Below are positions 31,095 through 40,026 of a DNA stretch of 64,000 nt, piece after piece (position 1 is the stretch's first letter; each line of letters begins with the position of its first letter). A program made the translations under genes and the position numbers. Location: positions 62,001-126,000 of the forward strand of contig JBGPGE010000001.1 in the NCBI GenBank assembly GCA_041483675.1. The letters run 5' to 3'. The notes beneath the pieces are model-generated. The model made no database searches. It had not been told where the DNA came from and saw nothing but the letters and a program-made list of their open reading frames with translations. The DNA is from 2-12-FULL-60-19 sp041483675 (lineage in GTDB: Bacteria > Desulfobacterota > Binatia > UBA9968).

Positions 31095-31121
31095 ATCTCG
31101 GCGGGGCCGGCGCAAAGTCAA
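31095..31121 (-). promoter_or_regulatory. Weak sigma-28-like element upstream of cheR
   Basis: Minus strand TTGACTTT, 11-base spacer, GCCGAGAT. The -10 and spacing fit the sigma-28 set of this window, the -35 does not (TAAAG expected). Could instead contribute a TTGACT -35 for a housekeeping promoter. Confidence 0.3.
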
Positions 31122-31122
31122 G

Positions 31123-31935
31123 CTAGTGGGCCGCGGCCATGCCGAATTTTTCCAGAATTTTTTCCCCGTCCGAACTGACGACGAATTCGACAAACCGCTT
31201 CGCTGTTCCCTTGGGCTCTCCCACCGTCACGACGCCGACTTCGTTGAAATATCTGTACTTGCCGCTCTTCACGGCCTCCAGCGTGGGCGCGACGCCGCCG
31301 ACGGCCACCGCCTTGATGTTCGGGCGCTCCAGCAAGACGGACCCGGCCACGCTGATACCCACGGTCCCGGGGCGGTTGTTGAGCGAATCGAGCACCTCGC
31401 TGCCGCGCACCAGGAGAACGGCGTCGGAGGACAACTGGAGACTCTTGAAGCAGGCCATCAGCTCGCGAAAAGTCTCCATGCTGTTGTCGTCCTTTTTTCG
31501 CCCCAGCACCGTGATTTTGCCCTCGCCTCCGGCGACGTCTTTCCACGACTTGATCTTGCCGCTGAATATGTCGCACACCTGCGAGTCGTTCAGGTTCGCG
31601 ACCGGGAGCGACTTATGCACGCCGACCACGACCGGAATCCGGGTAACCGTCCGGTAGACCAATCCCTGCTTCTTCTCGTTCTCCTCGAGCGAACGGGTGA
31701 TGATGCCGACCGTCAGGCGGCCGGCCTTGGTGCCTTCGATCCCTCCCGTCGTGCTCATGGGTTCAGGGAGGACCTCCAGTGTCTCAGAGGGATGCTTCTG
31801 CCTGTAGACCTTGGCCAGGGCCTCTGTCGCCGTCCCCATCGCCCCCGAGCCGCCCACGACTGTTTTTTCCTGCGCCGCCAGCGGGCCGACGCCCATGCAG
31901 AGCGCCAGCGCCGTAATGATGGTTAGTCGTTTCAT
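31123..31935 (-). CDS. PstS-like periplasmic binding protein 1
   Basis: 270 residues, with signal peptide (about 22 residues, cut near PLAAQ) and a type II periplasmic-binding fold of the phosphate-binding PstS group (PBP-like 2): GGSGAMGTATEALAK, EPMSTTGGIEG, and CDIFSGKIKSWKDVAGGEGK. ATG at 31935 has AAGGAG six bases upstream. No ABC permease or ATPase is nearby; two homologues lie at 35607 and 38136, each beside a chemoreceptor. I infer a ligand-presenting co-receptor for chemotaxis; phosphate or another oxyanion is possible but not shown. Its first 150 bases overlap the end of the upstream chemoreceptor frame. Confidence 0.85.
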   Translation of the reverse strand: MKRLTIITALALCMGVGPLAAQEKTVVGGSGAMGTATEALAKVYRQKHPSETLEVLPEPMSTTGGIEGTKAGRLTVGIITRSLEENEKKQGLVYRTVTRIPVVVGVHKSLPVANLNDSQVCDIFSGKIKSWKDVAGGEGKITVLGRKKDDNSMETFRELMACFKSLQLSSDAVLLVRGSEVLDSLNNRPGTVGISVAGSVLLERPNIKAVAVGGVAPTLEAVKSGKYRYFNEVGVVTVGEPKGTAKRFVEFVVSSDGEKILEKFGMAAAH

Positions 31936-33481
31936 ATCGCTCTCCTTCTGTACGTTCGGTCTCCGCTTCCCGCCGGCTTCCCTCATCCCCCAACTTAAAC
32001 CGCGCCACCAGCGATTGAAGCTGCTGCGACTGCGCGGTCAGCGACTGCGCGGTGGAGGACAACTCTTCGGTCTCGGTCGCGTTGGCCTGCACCACCTGGT
32101 CCATCTGCGTCACCGCGCGGTTCACCTGATCGATCCCGCTCGACTGCTCCTGGCTGGCGGCGGCGATCTCGCCGATAATGTCGGTCACGCGCTTGACCGA
32201 TGAAACGATCTCCTTCAGCGTCTGCCCCGACTTGGTCACCAGCTCCGAGCCGCTCTCCACCTTTCCTACGCTGTCTTGAATCAACGCCTTGATCTCTTTG
32301 GCCGCCGTCGCGCTCCGCTGCGCCAGATTTCTCACCTCCGCCGCCACGACCGCGAAGCCTCTCCCCTGCTCTCCCGCGCGCGCCGCTTCCACCGCGGCGT
32401 TCAAAGCCAGAAGATTGGTTTGGAACGCGATCTCGTCGATCGTCGTGATGATGTCGGCGATCTTCTTCGACGACTTGTTGATCTCGCCCATCGCCGCCAC
32501 CGCCGTCTCCACCACCCGGCCGCCCTTCTCGGCGGTGTCGCGCGAGCCGACGGCCAGTTGGTTGGCCTGTTTGGCGTTGTCGGCGTTTTGCTTGACCGTG
32601 CCGGTGATCTCTTCGAGCGACGCCGCGGTCTCTTCCAGCGACGACGCCTGCTGCTGGGAGCCGGTCGAGAGCTGCGCCGCGCCCCGCGAAAGGTGCTGCG
32701 ACGCCGAGGCAACCTCGACCGAGGTCTCGCGGATCTCCCGGACCAGGTGGTGGAGGTTGTCGAGAAAACGGTTGAGCACCTGCGCCAGCTGGCCGGTCTC
32801 ATCGCCCGAAGTCACCGGCAGGCGCAGCGTGAGATCGGCGTCGCCTCTGGCCAGTTGATCGAGACGCTCGACCGCCTGGCCGAGTGGTTTAGCTACGCGG
32901 CGCGCCACCCAGATATAGATTGTTATGCCCAGGAAGAGCGCCAGGAAGCTTACGCCGACCATCATCGCCGCCGCGCTCCGCGCCCGCGCCTGGATCTGGT
33001 GGGTGAACATGCCGATCCTGAGCACGCCGAGGGTGTGCGTGCCGGCCTTGACCGGAATGACGACTTCGAACACGCCGGCGTTCGGAGTGTCGCGCCGCGT
33101 AAAATCGGCGGCCTTCAGCGCGCTCGTCTCGAACTCGCCGCGGTCGAGCGCCTGCTTGCGGATCGCCGGGTCGGTGGCGGCCACGACATCGCCGTTGTTG
33201 CTGCCGACGAGGACCAGGTAGGCGATCGCTTCGTCGAATTTTTGGGCCGATTCGATCAGCCGCTGGGCCTGGTCGGGCACCAGGAAGACGTCCGCCACGC
33301 CCAGCGCCACGTTGCGGGCCATGATCTCGGCTTTCTTCTCCAGCATCTCGGAGAGGGCCGCGCTCTGGGAGCGGATGAACATCCCTCCCAGGAGCGCGAT
33401 CGAAACGACAAAGATCGTGACGTAAGGCACGACCAGCTTGGCCGTGATCTTCCAATGACGCGGACGAAGTCGGTGCCACAT
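31784..33481 (-). CDS. Chemoreceptor (MCP) 1, tail lost and reading into next gene
   Basis: 565 residues: membrane helix 1 (about 15-35), periplasmic sensor (about 36-165, cache-like), helix 2 (about 170-192), HAMP, and a signalling domain with the tip FQTNLLALNAAVEAARAGEQGRGF read in two parts. After KLGDE the other three receptors have a linker of 45-55 residues ending in EEF; here that is missing. The frame instead runs 150 bases into the PstS-like gene in another frame and ends there, so the last about 50 residues are unlike any receptor. Three bases after MCP 2, whose EEF codons (GAGGAG) provide its ribosome-binding site. Confidence 0.9.
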   Translation of the reverse strand: MWHRLRPRHWKITAKLVVPYVTIFVVSIALLGGMFIRSQSAALSEMLEKKAEIMARNVALGVADVFLVPDQAQRLIESAQKFDEAIAYLVLVGSNNGDVVAATDPAIRKQALDRGEFETSALKAADFTRRDTPNAGVFEVVIPVKAGTHTLGVLRIGMFTHQIQARARSAAAMMVGVSFLALFLGITIYIWVARRVAKPLGQAVERLDQLARGDADLTLRLPVTSGDETGQLAQVLNRFLDNLHHLVREIRETSVEVASASQHLSRGAAQLSTGSQQQASSLEETAASLEEITGTVKQNADNAKQANQLAVGSRDTAEKGGRVVETAVAAMGEINKSSKKIADIITTIDEIAFQTNLLALNAAVEAARAGEQGRGFAVVAAEVRNLAQRSATAAKEIKALIQDSVGKVESGSELVTKSGQTLKEIVSSVKRVTDIIGEIAAASQEQSSGIDQVNRAVTQMDQVVQANATETEELSSTAQSLTAQSQQLQSLVARFKLGDEGSRREAETERTEGERYETTNHHYGAGALHGRRPAGGAGKNSRGRLGGDGDGDRGPGQGLQAEASL

Positions 33482-33484
33482 AGG

Positions 33485-35155
33485 TCAGAACTCCTCCAGC
33501 GCCCCTTTAGAGCGCACGGCCACACCGTTACCGGCGGTGACACGATGAAACGGCATGGGTTGAAACGCCTGCGGCGCTGCGACCGCCGCTCGGGTCTTCG
33601 CTTTGGGCGAGGCTGTATTCTTCGGCGCCGCGCGAGCCGGGGCCGGCTCGCGCTCACTCTCTTCGTCGCCGAGCCGGAATCTTCCGACCAGGCTTTGCAA
33701 CTGCTCCGCCTGGCCCGCCAGGGATCGCGCCGTGGACGATAATTCTTCGGTCTGCGCCGCGTTGGACTGAACCACCTGGTCCATCTGCCCCACCGCGCGG
33801 TTCACTTGATCGATCCCGCTCGTCTGCTCCTGGCTCGCTGCGGCGATCTCGCCGATAATGTCGGTCACCCGCTTGACCGATGAAACAATCTCCTCCAGCG
33901 TCTGCCCCGACCGGGTCACCAGATCCGAGCCGCTCTCCACCTTTCCCACGCTGTCTTGAATCAACGCCTTGATTTCTTTGGCCGCCGTCGCGCTCCTCTG
34001 CGCCAGGTTCCGCACCTCCGCCGCCACCACGGCGAAGCCTCGCCCCTGCTCTCCCGCGCGCGCCGCTTCCACGGCGGCGTTGAGCGCCAGAAGATTGGTC
34101 TGGAACGCGATCTCGTCGATCGTCGTGATGATGTCGGCGATCTTCTTCGACGACTTGGTGATCTCGCCCATCGCGCCGATGGCCGAAGTCACCACCTGGC
34201 CGCCTCGCTCCGCCACGTCGCGCGACCCCATCGCCAGCTGGTTGGCCTGGCGGGCGTTGTCGGCGTTCTGCTTGACCGTGCCGGTGATTTCCTCCAGAGA
34301 TGCGGCCGTCTCTTCCAACGACGATGCCTGCTGCTGCGATCCGGCCGAGAGTTGCTCGCCGGCCGCAGAGAGCTGTTGAGAGGCGGTCGTGACCTCTTCC
34401 GCCGCGCCGCGCACCCGCACCATGATCTGTTGGAGTTTATCGATGAAGGTATTGAACCAGTAGGCCAGCTCGCCGATCTCGTCGCGGTTATTCACGTCCA
34501 GCCGCTTCGTCAGGTCGCCCTCGCCTTCGGCGATGGCTTTCGCCAGCCCGACGAGCCGATCGATCGGTTGTAAAATATAGCGGCGGGTCAAAAACAGGGC
34601 CCCGGCGCCGCCGACCGCCAGCGCGACCAACGTCAAGAGCAGGAACGTCCAGACGATCCGCGCGCGCGCTTCCGCGATCAGATCCGCGCGGGATCCCATC
34701 GCGATATAAACCATCGCCTTCTCGTGACTGGCTGGAACCAGAGTGTGGTAGCTCCCCTCGGCAAAAAGGGTGACCGGCTTTTGCGGTCGCCCTTCGAGAG
34801 CTTTCTGGATGGCGCTCTGGAGTTCCTTTCCTTCCGCCTGCTGCGGGTTGGTGTGGATGAGCGTTTTGCCCGACGGATCGTATACCGCCACGTGCGACAG
34901 CTCGCCGTTCTCCTTGACCAGCCGAGTGAGATCGATGCTCAGAACGGTGAAGACGGAAGGGTTGTAACCGACCTGCGAGAACAGATCCTTGACGCGCTCT
35001 TGCAGCGGCCTGGCCAGCACCACGGAGCGCGCTTCGACCCATTGAAGATAGTGACGCCCGAAGAGCGCAATGCTCACCCAGGCCACCGTCCCGAGCACGC
35101 AGACGAGTAACCCGACGATGCCTACGGCTATTTTGACGCTCAGACTTTTTTTCAT
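33485..35155 (-). CDS. Chemoreceptor (MCP) 2
   Basis: 556 residues. Helix 1 (about 7-29), a periplasmic cache-type sensor (ELSHVAVYDPSGKTLIHTN), helix 2 (about 168-190), HAMP, and a signalling domain almost identical to its neighbours. The C-terminus is a Pro/Ala/Lys linker ending ALEEF. Co-transcribed with MCP 1. Ligand unknown. Confidence 0.94.
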   Translation of the reverse strand: MKKSLSVKIAVGIVGLLVCVLGTVAWVSIALFGRHYLQWVEARSVVLARPLQERVKDLFSQVGYNPSVFTVLSIDLTRLVKENGELSHVAVYDPSGKTLIHTNPQQAEGKELQSAIQKALEGRPQKPVTLFAEGSYHTLVPASHEKAMVYIAMGSRADLIAEARARIVWTFLLLTLVALAVGGAGALFLTRRYILQPIDRLVGLAKAIAEGEGDLTKRLDVNNRDEIGELAYWFNTFIDKLQQIMVRVRGAAEEVTTASQQLSAAGEQLSAGSQQQASSLEETAASLEEITGTVKQNADNARQANQLAMGSRDVAERGGQVVTSAIGAMGEITKSSKKIADIITTIDEIAFQTNLLALNAAVEAARAGEQGRGFAVVAAEVRNLAQRSATAAKEIKALIQDSVGKVESGSDLVTRSGQTLEEIVSSVKRVTDIIGEIAAASQEQTSGIDQVNRAVGQMDQVVQSNAAQTEELSSTARSLAGQAEQLQSLVGRFRLGDEESEREPAPARAAPKNTASPKAKTRAAVAAPQAFQPMPFHRVTAGNGVAVRSKGALEEF

Positions 35156-35222
35156 GAAGGCGCCCGCCTTCTTGAGATCGAATCTCAGCCTGCTTAAAAT
35201 CGAAATCCCTGCTCAACGCCGC

Positions 35223-35546
35223 CTACCGCACGCTGACGAGCGAGCGTGAGTTGACCCGCAAGGAATAAGCAAAGGTCAGTCCGGCCCAGGGTTTCCCCAT
35301 GAATTCGACCTCGGCGCCCAACGGCACGTCCTTCAGCAGCATCGCGGCGCCGCCGGAGTCCCGGACCGTGGCATCGGCGTCCAGCAGAACCAGCTCGAAG
35401 CCCTCGTGGTTCTGGAGCAAAAGGTTTCCATCCACCCAGCCAACTCCCCTCACGACACCCCACCCGATGAATGAATCATCGGCCGCGGCCGGCGTCGCCG
35501 CCAGGGCCGCCAGAAAAATCGCCAGTAAAAAGAATTTGCGTCGCAT
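35223..35546 (-). CDS. Small secreted protein, DUF5666-like, copy a
   Basis: 107 residues: signal peptide (cut near AAADD), then a small all-beta domain. Residues NLLLQNHEGFELVLLDADA, VRDSGG and LRVNSRS align with the protein at 39555-39914, so the two are paralogues. Both fall among the receptor and binding-protein genes. The fold resembles small OB/DUF5666-type domains; function unknown. ATG at 35546 has AAGGAG six bases upstream. Confidence 0.75.
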   Translation of the reverse strand: MRRKFFLLAIFLAALAATPAAADDSFIGWGVVRGVGWVDGNLLLQNHEGFELVLLDADATVRDSGGAAMLLKDVPLGAEVEFMGKPWAGLTFAYSLRVNSRSLVSVR

Positions 35547-35606
35547 ATCTTTCTCCTTCGCGAAATAATTTATTCGGTTCTTGAACAACTCTACTGCAAC
35601 GGCCTG

Positions 35607-36413
35607 TTACATGACTGGAATCATCCCACGGTGGACCAGTATCTTCTGGCCTTCAGGGCTCGCCGCAAAATCGAGAAACCTCTTGGTTGCGCCCTGAGGC
35701 GCGCCCAGGGTCACGATTCCTCGTTCGTTGTAAGCTCTGTACTTGCCGCTCCGCACCGCTTCGGGCGAAGGGGCCACTCCGTCGATCGCTACGGCCTTGA
35801 CTTCGGGACGCTCGAACATGCTCGTGGCCACGGAAACGATCGCGATGGCGCCGGGACGGCGATTGAGGGCGTCGAGGACTTCCGTGCCTCTTACCAATGC
35901 GATGGCGTCGGCGGAAATCTTAAGTTGCTTAAAGCACCCTATCTTCTCGCGCACGACCTCCGCGTTGTTGTCTTCCTGCTTCCGCGTGATCACCGTAATT
36001 TTCGCCTCGCCGCCACCGACCTCTTTCCACGATTTGATCTGGCCGCTGAAGATGCCGCAGATCTGAGCCTCGGTAAGATTGTTCACCGGGAGCGATTTGT
36101 GAATCGCGATTCCGACCGGCGATCGGCCGATGGCGCGATGGACCAGCCTGGCCTTCTCATCGCCTTTCGGCGGACGCGTCACCAGCCCGATCGTCAGCCG
36201 CCCGTTCAACACCGCTCCGATGCCGCCCGAGGTGCTCATGCTTTCCTGCAACACCTCGATTTTGTCGGCGGGGTTCTTCGCCATATAGGCCTTGGCCAGG
36301 TCCTCCATCTCGTCGATCAGCCCGCCCGAGCCGCCGATCACCACCTTCTCCTGCGCCCACAGGGGGCCGGCCGCCAGCAAAAAAACCGCCGCTGCCGCAA
36401 TGGTGAGTTTCAT
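35607..36413 (-). CDS. PstS-like periplasmic binding protein 2
   Basis: 268 residues with signal peptide (AAGPLWAQ) and the same PstS-like fold as the proteins at 31123 and 38136: VVIGGSGGLIDEMEDLAKAY, SMSTSGGIGA, CGIFSGQIKSWKEVGGGEAK. More similar to copy 3 than to copy 1 (shared NPADKIEV and TRPPKG words). ATG with AAGGAG seven bases upstream. Sits between MCP 3 and the small secreted protein a. Confidence 0.86.
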   Translation of the reverse strand: MKLTIAAAAVFLLAAGPLWAQEKVVIGGSGGLIDEMEDLAKAYMAKNPADKIEVLQESMSTSGGIGAVLNGRLTIGLVTRPPKGDEKARLVHRAIGRSPVGIAIHKSLPVNNLTEAQICGIFSGQIKSWKEVGGGEAKITVITRKQEDNNAEVVREKIGCFKQLKISADAIALVRGTEVLDALNRRPGAIAIVSVATSMFERPEVKAVAIDGVAPSPEAVRSGKYRAYNERGIVTLGAPQGATKRFLDFAASPEGQKILVHRGMIPVM

Positions 36414-36481
36414 AACGATTCTCCTTTCCTTTCGAATTCCCAAACGATTCCGCTTTCGTGTGTCGCGATGCGCAACCCGCG

Positions 36482-38110
36482 TTAAAATTCCTCGAAGCCG
36501 TTTCCATGATGCAGGGCTGGACCGTTAGCTCGAGAGACGGGAGCGGCCAGGCGCCCCATCGCCTTCGGCGCCGGCCCGACCGGCGCTTTGCCGGTGTGCG
36601 TCTTCATCGGATATCTCGCCGCGCCTTTGGGCGCTCTGTTGACTGCAACGATGTCGTTTCGGTCCGCCTCATCTCCCAGCTTAAACTTCGCCACCAGGGT
36701 CTGAAGCTGCTGCGCCTGCGCGGTCAGCGACTGCGCGGTAGACGACAACTCTTCGGTCTCGGCCGCGTTGGCCTGGACAACCGAATCCATCTGCGTCACC
36801 GCGCGGTTCACCTGATCGATCCCGCTCGTCTGCTCCTGGCTCGCCGCGGCGATCTCGCCGATAATGTCGGTCACCCGCTTGACCGATGAAACAATCTCCT
36901 CCAGCGTCTGCCCCGACCTGGTCACCAAGTCCGAGCCGCTCTGCACCTTTCCTACGCTGTCTTGAATCAACGCCTTGATCTCTTTGGCCGCCGTCGCGCT
37001 TCTCTGCGCCAGGTTTCTCACCTCGGCCGCCACCACGGCGAAGCCTCTCCCTTGCTCTCCGGCGCGCGCCGCTTCCACGGCGGCGTTGAGCGCCAGGAGA
37101 TTGGTTTGAAACGCGATCTCGTCGATCGTCGTGATGATGTCGGCGATCTTCTTCGACGACTTGTTGATTTCGCCCATCGCGACCACCGCCGCATCCACGA
37201 CCTGCCCGCCCTTCTCGGCCACGTTGCGCGATCCCACCGCCAACTGGTTGGCTTGCTTGGCGTTGTCGGCGTTCTGCTTGACCGTGCCGGTGATCTCTTC
37301 CAGCGACGCCGCCGTTTCTTCCAGCGACGATGCCTGCTCCTGCGCCCCCGTGGAGAGTTGGTGCGAGGCCGAGGTCAGCTGTTGCGCCGCCGCCGAAACC
37401 CGGTGCGCCGCGCCACTCACATCCACCAGCAACCCCTGAAGGGTCTCCATGAAGCCGTTGAAGCGGTCGGTGAGATTGCCGATTTCGTCGCCGCGCTTCA
37501 CCTCCAAGCGGGCCGTGAGATCGCCCGTCTCCTGCGCGGTTCTCAGCGCTCGATGAAGCTCCGCCAGCGGTTTGGTCACCTGAAAACGAACCAGGTAAGA
37601 CATGATCGAAAAGAGCAATAAAAGAGTAAGGATCTCACGGGCGATCAGCACCCGCCAGACCTCCCGCATGGTCTCATCGATCGATTCCGTGGAGACGCCC
37701 AACGTCACGGTCCCCACGACCTCGCTCCCCATCTTGACCTTATGGCTCGCGGTCACCAGCCCTTGCGCCGCCTTGGAATCGCCGACCAGAGCGAGCTCTT
37801 TCCCCGACGGATCTTTGACCTCGAGGAAGCGCACTGTAGGGTCGTTGCCGAATCCTTGCGCGGCGGCCTTGATGATCTCGCTGTTGAAAGTGAACAGCGC
37901 GTTGGCCACGCTCGAGCCGAAGGCCTGAGCGAGCCGTCCCGTCTGCGCCTCCAACCCCGCTTGCAGCATCCGGCGCTCGAACACCGAGCTGACATAGGTG
38001 GAAACGAGCGAGAAAATAATCAGCGCAATGCCTACGATCAGACTAAAGCGAAACGCCAGGCTCGACCGGGAACGCTTCCAATAGTTTCCAAGATCCAACA
38101 AACTCGACAT
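36482..38110 (-). CDS. Chemoreceptor (MCP) 3
   Basis: 542 residues. Helix 1 (about 22-45), a short periplasmic sensor (about 46-155, FLEVKDPSGKELALVGD), helix 2 (about 158-178), HAMP, signalling domain, and a linker ending NGFEEF. The final GFEEF fits the aromatic-x-x-aromatic pattern of tethering pentapeptides. Strong AAGGAGG upstream. Flanked on both sides by PstS-like genes. Confidence 0.94.
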   Translation of the reverse strand: MSSLLDLGNYWKRSRSSLAFRFSLIVGIALIIFSLVSTYVSSVFERRMLQAGLEAQTGRLAQAFGSSVANALFTFNSEIIKAAAQGFGNDPTVRFLEVKDPSGKELALVGDSKAAQGLVTASHKVKMGSEVVGTVTLGVSTESIDETMREVWRVLIAREILTLLLLFSIMSYLVRFQVTKPLAELHRALRTAQETGDLTARLEVKRGDEIGNLTDRFNGFMETLQGLLVDVSGAAHRVSAAAQQLTSASHQLSTGAQEQASSLEETAASLEEITGTVKQNADNAKQANQLAVGSRNVAEKGGQVVDAAVVAMGEINKSSKKIADIITTIDEIAFQTNLLALNAAVEAARAGEQGRGFAVVAAEVRNLAQRSATAAKEIKALIQDSVGKVQSGSDLVTRSGQTLEEIVSSVKRVTDIIGEIAAASQEQTSGIDQVNRAVTQMDSVVQANAAETEELSSTAQSLTAQAQQLQTLVAKFKLGDEADRNDIVAVNRAPKGAARYPMKTHTGKAPVGPAPKAMGRLAAPVSRANGPALHHGNGFEEF

Positions 38111-38135
38111 GCTCCCGCCCTCCTTCTGCGAACGC

Positions 38136-38945
38136 CTAAAGCACCGGAATCACCCCGCGAGGGACAAAGACCTTTTGCCCTTCGGAGCCGGCCACAAAAT
38201 CGAGAAATCTTTTGGCCGCGCCTTGGGGCTGCCCCAAAGTAACGATTCCTCTCTCGTTGTAATATTTGTACTTGCCGCTCTTCACCGTCTCGGGGGCGCC
38301 TGGAACGCCGTTAATCGCCAGCACCTTGATGTTAGGGCGCTCGAGCAGGTTTGAGCCGCCGTTGATGAGCGCGATGACTCCCGGCCGGCGATGGACCGCA
38401 TCCATCAGCTCGTTACCCCGCACCACGAACACGGCCTCCGCGGTGACCTTGAGATCCTTGAAGCAGGCGATCTTCTGGCGCATCTCCACGTCGTTATTGT
38501 CGTCCTTTTTCCGGCCCACCACCGTGATCTTTCCTTCGCCGCCGCCAATCTCTTTCCACGACGAGATCTTTCCGGAAAACACGTCGCAGATCTGCGATTC
38601 CGTAATATCGTTGATCGGCTGCGAGTTGTGAACGCCGATCCCCACCAGCACGCGGCCCACGGCGCGATAGAGGAGCTGCGCCTTCTCCTCGCCCTTCGGC
38701 GGCCGCGTCACCAACCCGATCGCAAATCGCCCGTTCTTTACCCCTTCGATCCCCCCCGTCGTGCTCATGGGCTCCGTGATCACCTCGATCTTGTCGGCGG
38801 GATTCTTCGCCATATGGGCCTTGGCCAAAATCTCCATCTCGTCGATCAGCCCGCCGGAGCCGCCGATGACGACTTTTTCCTCGGCCCCGACGGCGCCGGC
38901 GCCGAGCCAGACGATCAAACCCGCGATAATAGATATTTTGCGCAT
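38136..38945 (-). CDS. PstS-like periplasmic binding protein 3
   Basis: 269 residues from the ATG at 38945 (an ATG at 38966 adds seven, MKKREII, also plausible). Signal peptide ends near AVGAEE; then VVIGGSGGLIDEMEILAKAH, EPMSTTGGIEGV, CDVFSGKISSWKEIGGGEGK. 15-35 bases after cheW, 25 before MCP 3, so co-translation with both is likely and ties it to the chemotaxis machinery rather than to transport. Confidence 0.86.
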   Translation of the reverse strand: MRKISIIAGLIVWLGAGAVGAEEKVVIGGSGGLIDEMEILAKAHMAKNPADKIEVITEPMSTTGGIEGVKNGRFAIGLVTRPPKGEEKAQLLYRAVGRVLVGIGVHNSQPINDITESQICDVFSGKISSWKEIGGGEGKITVVGRKKDDNNDVEMRQKIACFKDLKVTAEAVFVVRGNELMDAVHRRPGVIALINGGSNLLERPNIKVLAINGVPGAPETVKSGKYKYYNERGIVTLGQPQGAAKRFLDFVAGSEGQKVFVPRGVIPVL

Positions 38946-38981
38946 GATGATTTCTCTCTTTTTCATTCGGCGACTCTTCGG

Positions 38982-39476
38982 TTAATTGGTGCCGGTGAGG
39001 CTGCTTACTTCACCACCGTTGACCACTTTGTCGATGTCCACCAGCACCACCAGCTTCTCTCCCGCCTTGGCCATCCCGCTGATAAAGCGCGCCTCCACCT
39101 GGGAGCCGAAGTCCGGGGTCTCTTGAATATCCGCCTTCGGAATGTTCAGCACGTCGGAGACCGCATCTACGATCACTCCCATCACCTTGGTCCCCACCGT
39201 CACCACGATGATGACCGTAAACTGGTTGTATTCCGCCTCGCTCATGCCGAACTTCGAGCGCAAATCCACCACCGGGATGATCGTGCCCCTGAGGTTCATC
39301 ACGCCCTTGATATACGACGGCGTGTTCGGAATCGGCGTGATCGCCGAAAATCCCTTGATCTCCTGCACCTTGAGTATCTCCACCCCGTACTCTTCCTGCC
39401 CCAGGGTGAAGGTCAGGTACTGGTTGCCGTCCGTGGCAAAACTGATTCTGTTGCTGAGCGCGTCCAACTGCTCCAT
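38982..39476 (-). CDS. cheW: Coupling protein CheW
   Basis: 164 residues; single CheW domain with QYLTFTLGQEEYGVEILKVQ, PSYIKGVMNLRGTIIPVVDL and GVIVDAVSDVL. Links receptors to CheA. AGAGGAG lies six bases before the ATG. It is the only CheW gene in the window and lies among receptor genes rather than next to cheA. Confidence 0.97.
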   Translation of the reverse strand: MEQLDALSNRISFATDGNQYLTFTLGQEEYGVEILKVQEIKGFSAITPIPNTPSYIKGVMNLRGTIIPVVDLRSKFGMSEAEYNQFTVIIVVTVGTKVMGVIVDAVSDVLNIPKADIQETPDFGSQVEARFISGMAKAGEKLVVLVDIDKVVNGGEVSSLTGTN

Positions 39477-39554
39477 TTTCTTCTCCTCTTCGACGGCTCC
39501 GCGCCGTCCGGACCGAATGAATCGTTTAAGTTGTGCGAACCCTGCTCTTTGATC

Positions 39555-39914
39555 CTATCTCCTGCCCAGCACGGCGGGCGCCGCGCAGTCCGCGCGCCCG
39601 TGGCTATTGACGGAGATCCTGCTTGCGACCACGTCGCCGCCCCTACCCTCGGGCCAATACTCGACCGCATCGCCCTGCCGGATGTCCGCCAGCGTCATCG
39701 ACCGCCCTGTGCCGTCGTGGATCTTCGTGGCAGGGCCGACGACGACGAGCCGAAACTCCCCGTGATTCAGCAGTAAAAGACTGCCGTCCTCGGCGCCGAC
39801 GGAATAGGCCATCCCGCACGAAAGAGAGCCTTGAGCCCTGTTTTGCGCGGGCGCCGTCGAAGTAACGGCCAGCAAGGCCATCGCCCCAAGTCCCGCCCTG
39901 AGAAAACTTTTCAT
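39555..39914 (-). CDS. Small secreted protein, DUF5666-like, copy b
   Basis: 119 residues, signal peptide (cut near PAQNR), then a beta domain: SLLLLNHGEFRLVVVGPAT, IHDGTGRSMTLADIRQGDAV, ISVNSHG. Paralogue of the protein at 35223. AGGAGG five bases before the ATG at 39914 rules out the GTG two codons upstream. First gene behind a sigma-28 promoter, so likely expressed as a late flagellar gene with cheW, PstS-like 3 and MCP 3. Function unknown. Confidence 0.75.
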   Translation of the reverse strand: MKSFLRAGLGAMALLAVTSTAPAQNRAQGSLSCGMAYSVGAEDGSLLLLNHGEFRLVVVGPATKIHDGTGRSMTLADIRQGDAVEYWPEGRGGDVVASRISVNSHGRADCAAPAVLGRR

Positions 39915-39974
39915 ACTCACCTCCTACAAAAACAGCGGAGAAGTCGCCGACGGCCGAGTCTCCTCCTGACGTAA

Positions 39975-40001
39975 TGATCGGCACATCGGCCGCTTCCTTT
40001 A
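39975..40001 (-). promoter_or_regulatory. Sigma-28 promoter of the secreted protein b-cheW operon
   Basis: Minus strand -35 TAAAGGAA (39994-40001), 11-base spacer, -10 GCCGATCA (39975-39982). Leader about 54 bases. Confidence 0.8.
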
Positions 40002-40026
40002 GTGCGTCGGCGCGCCACGGTTGACC

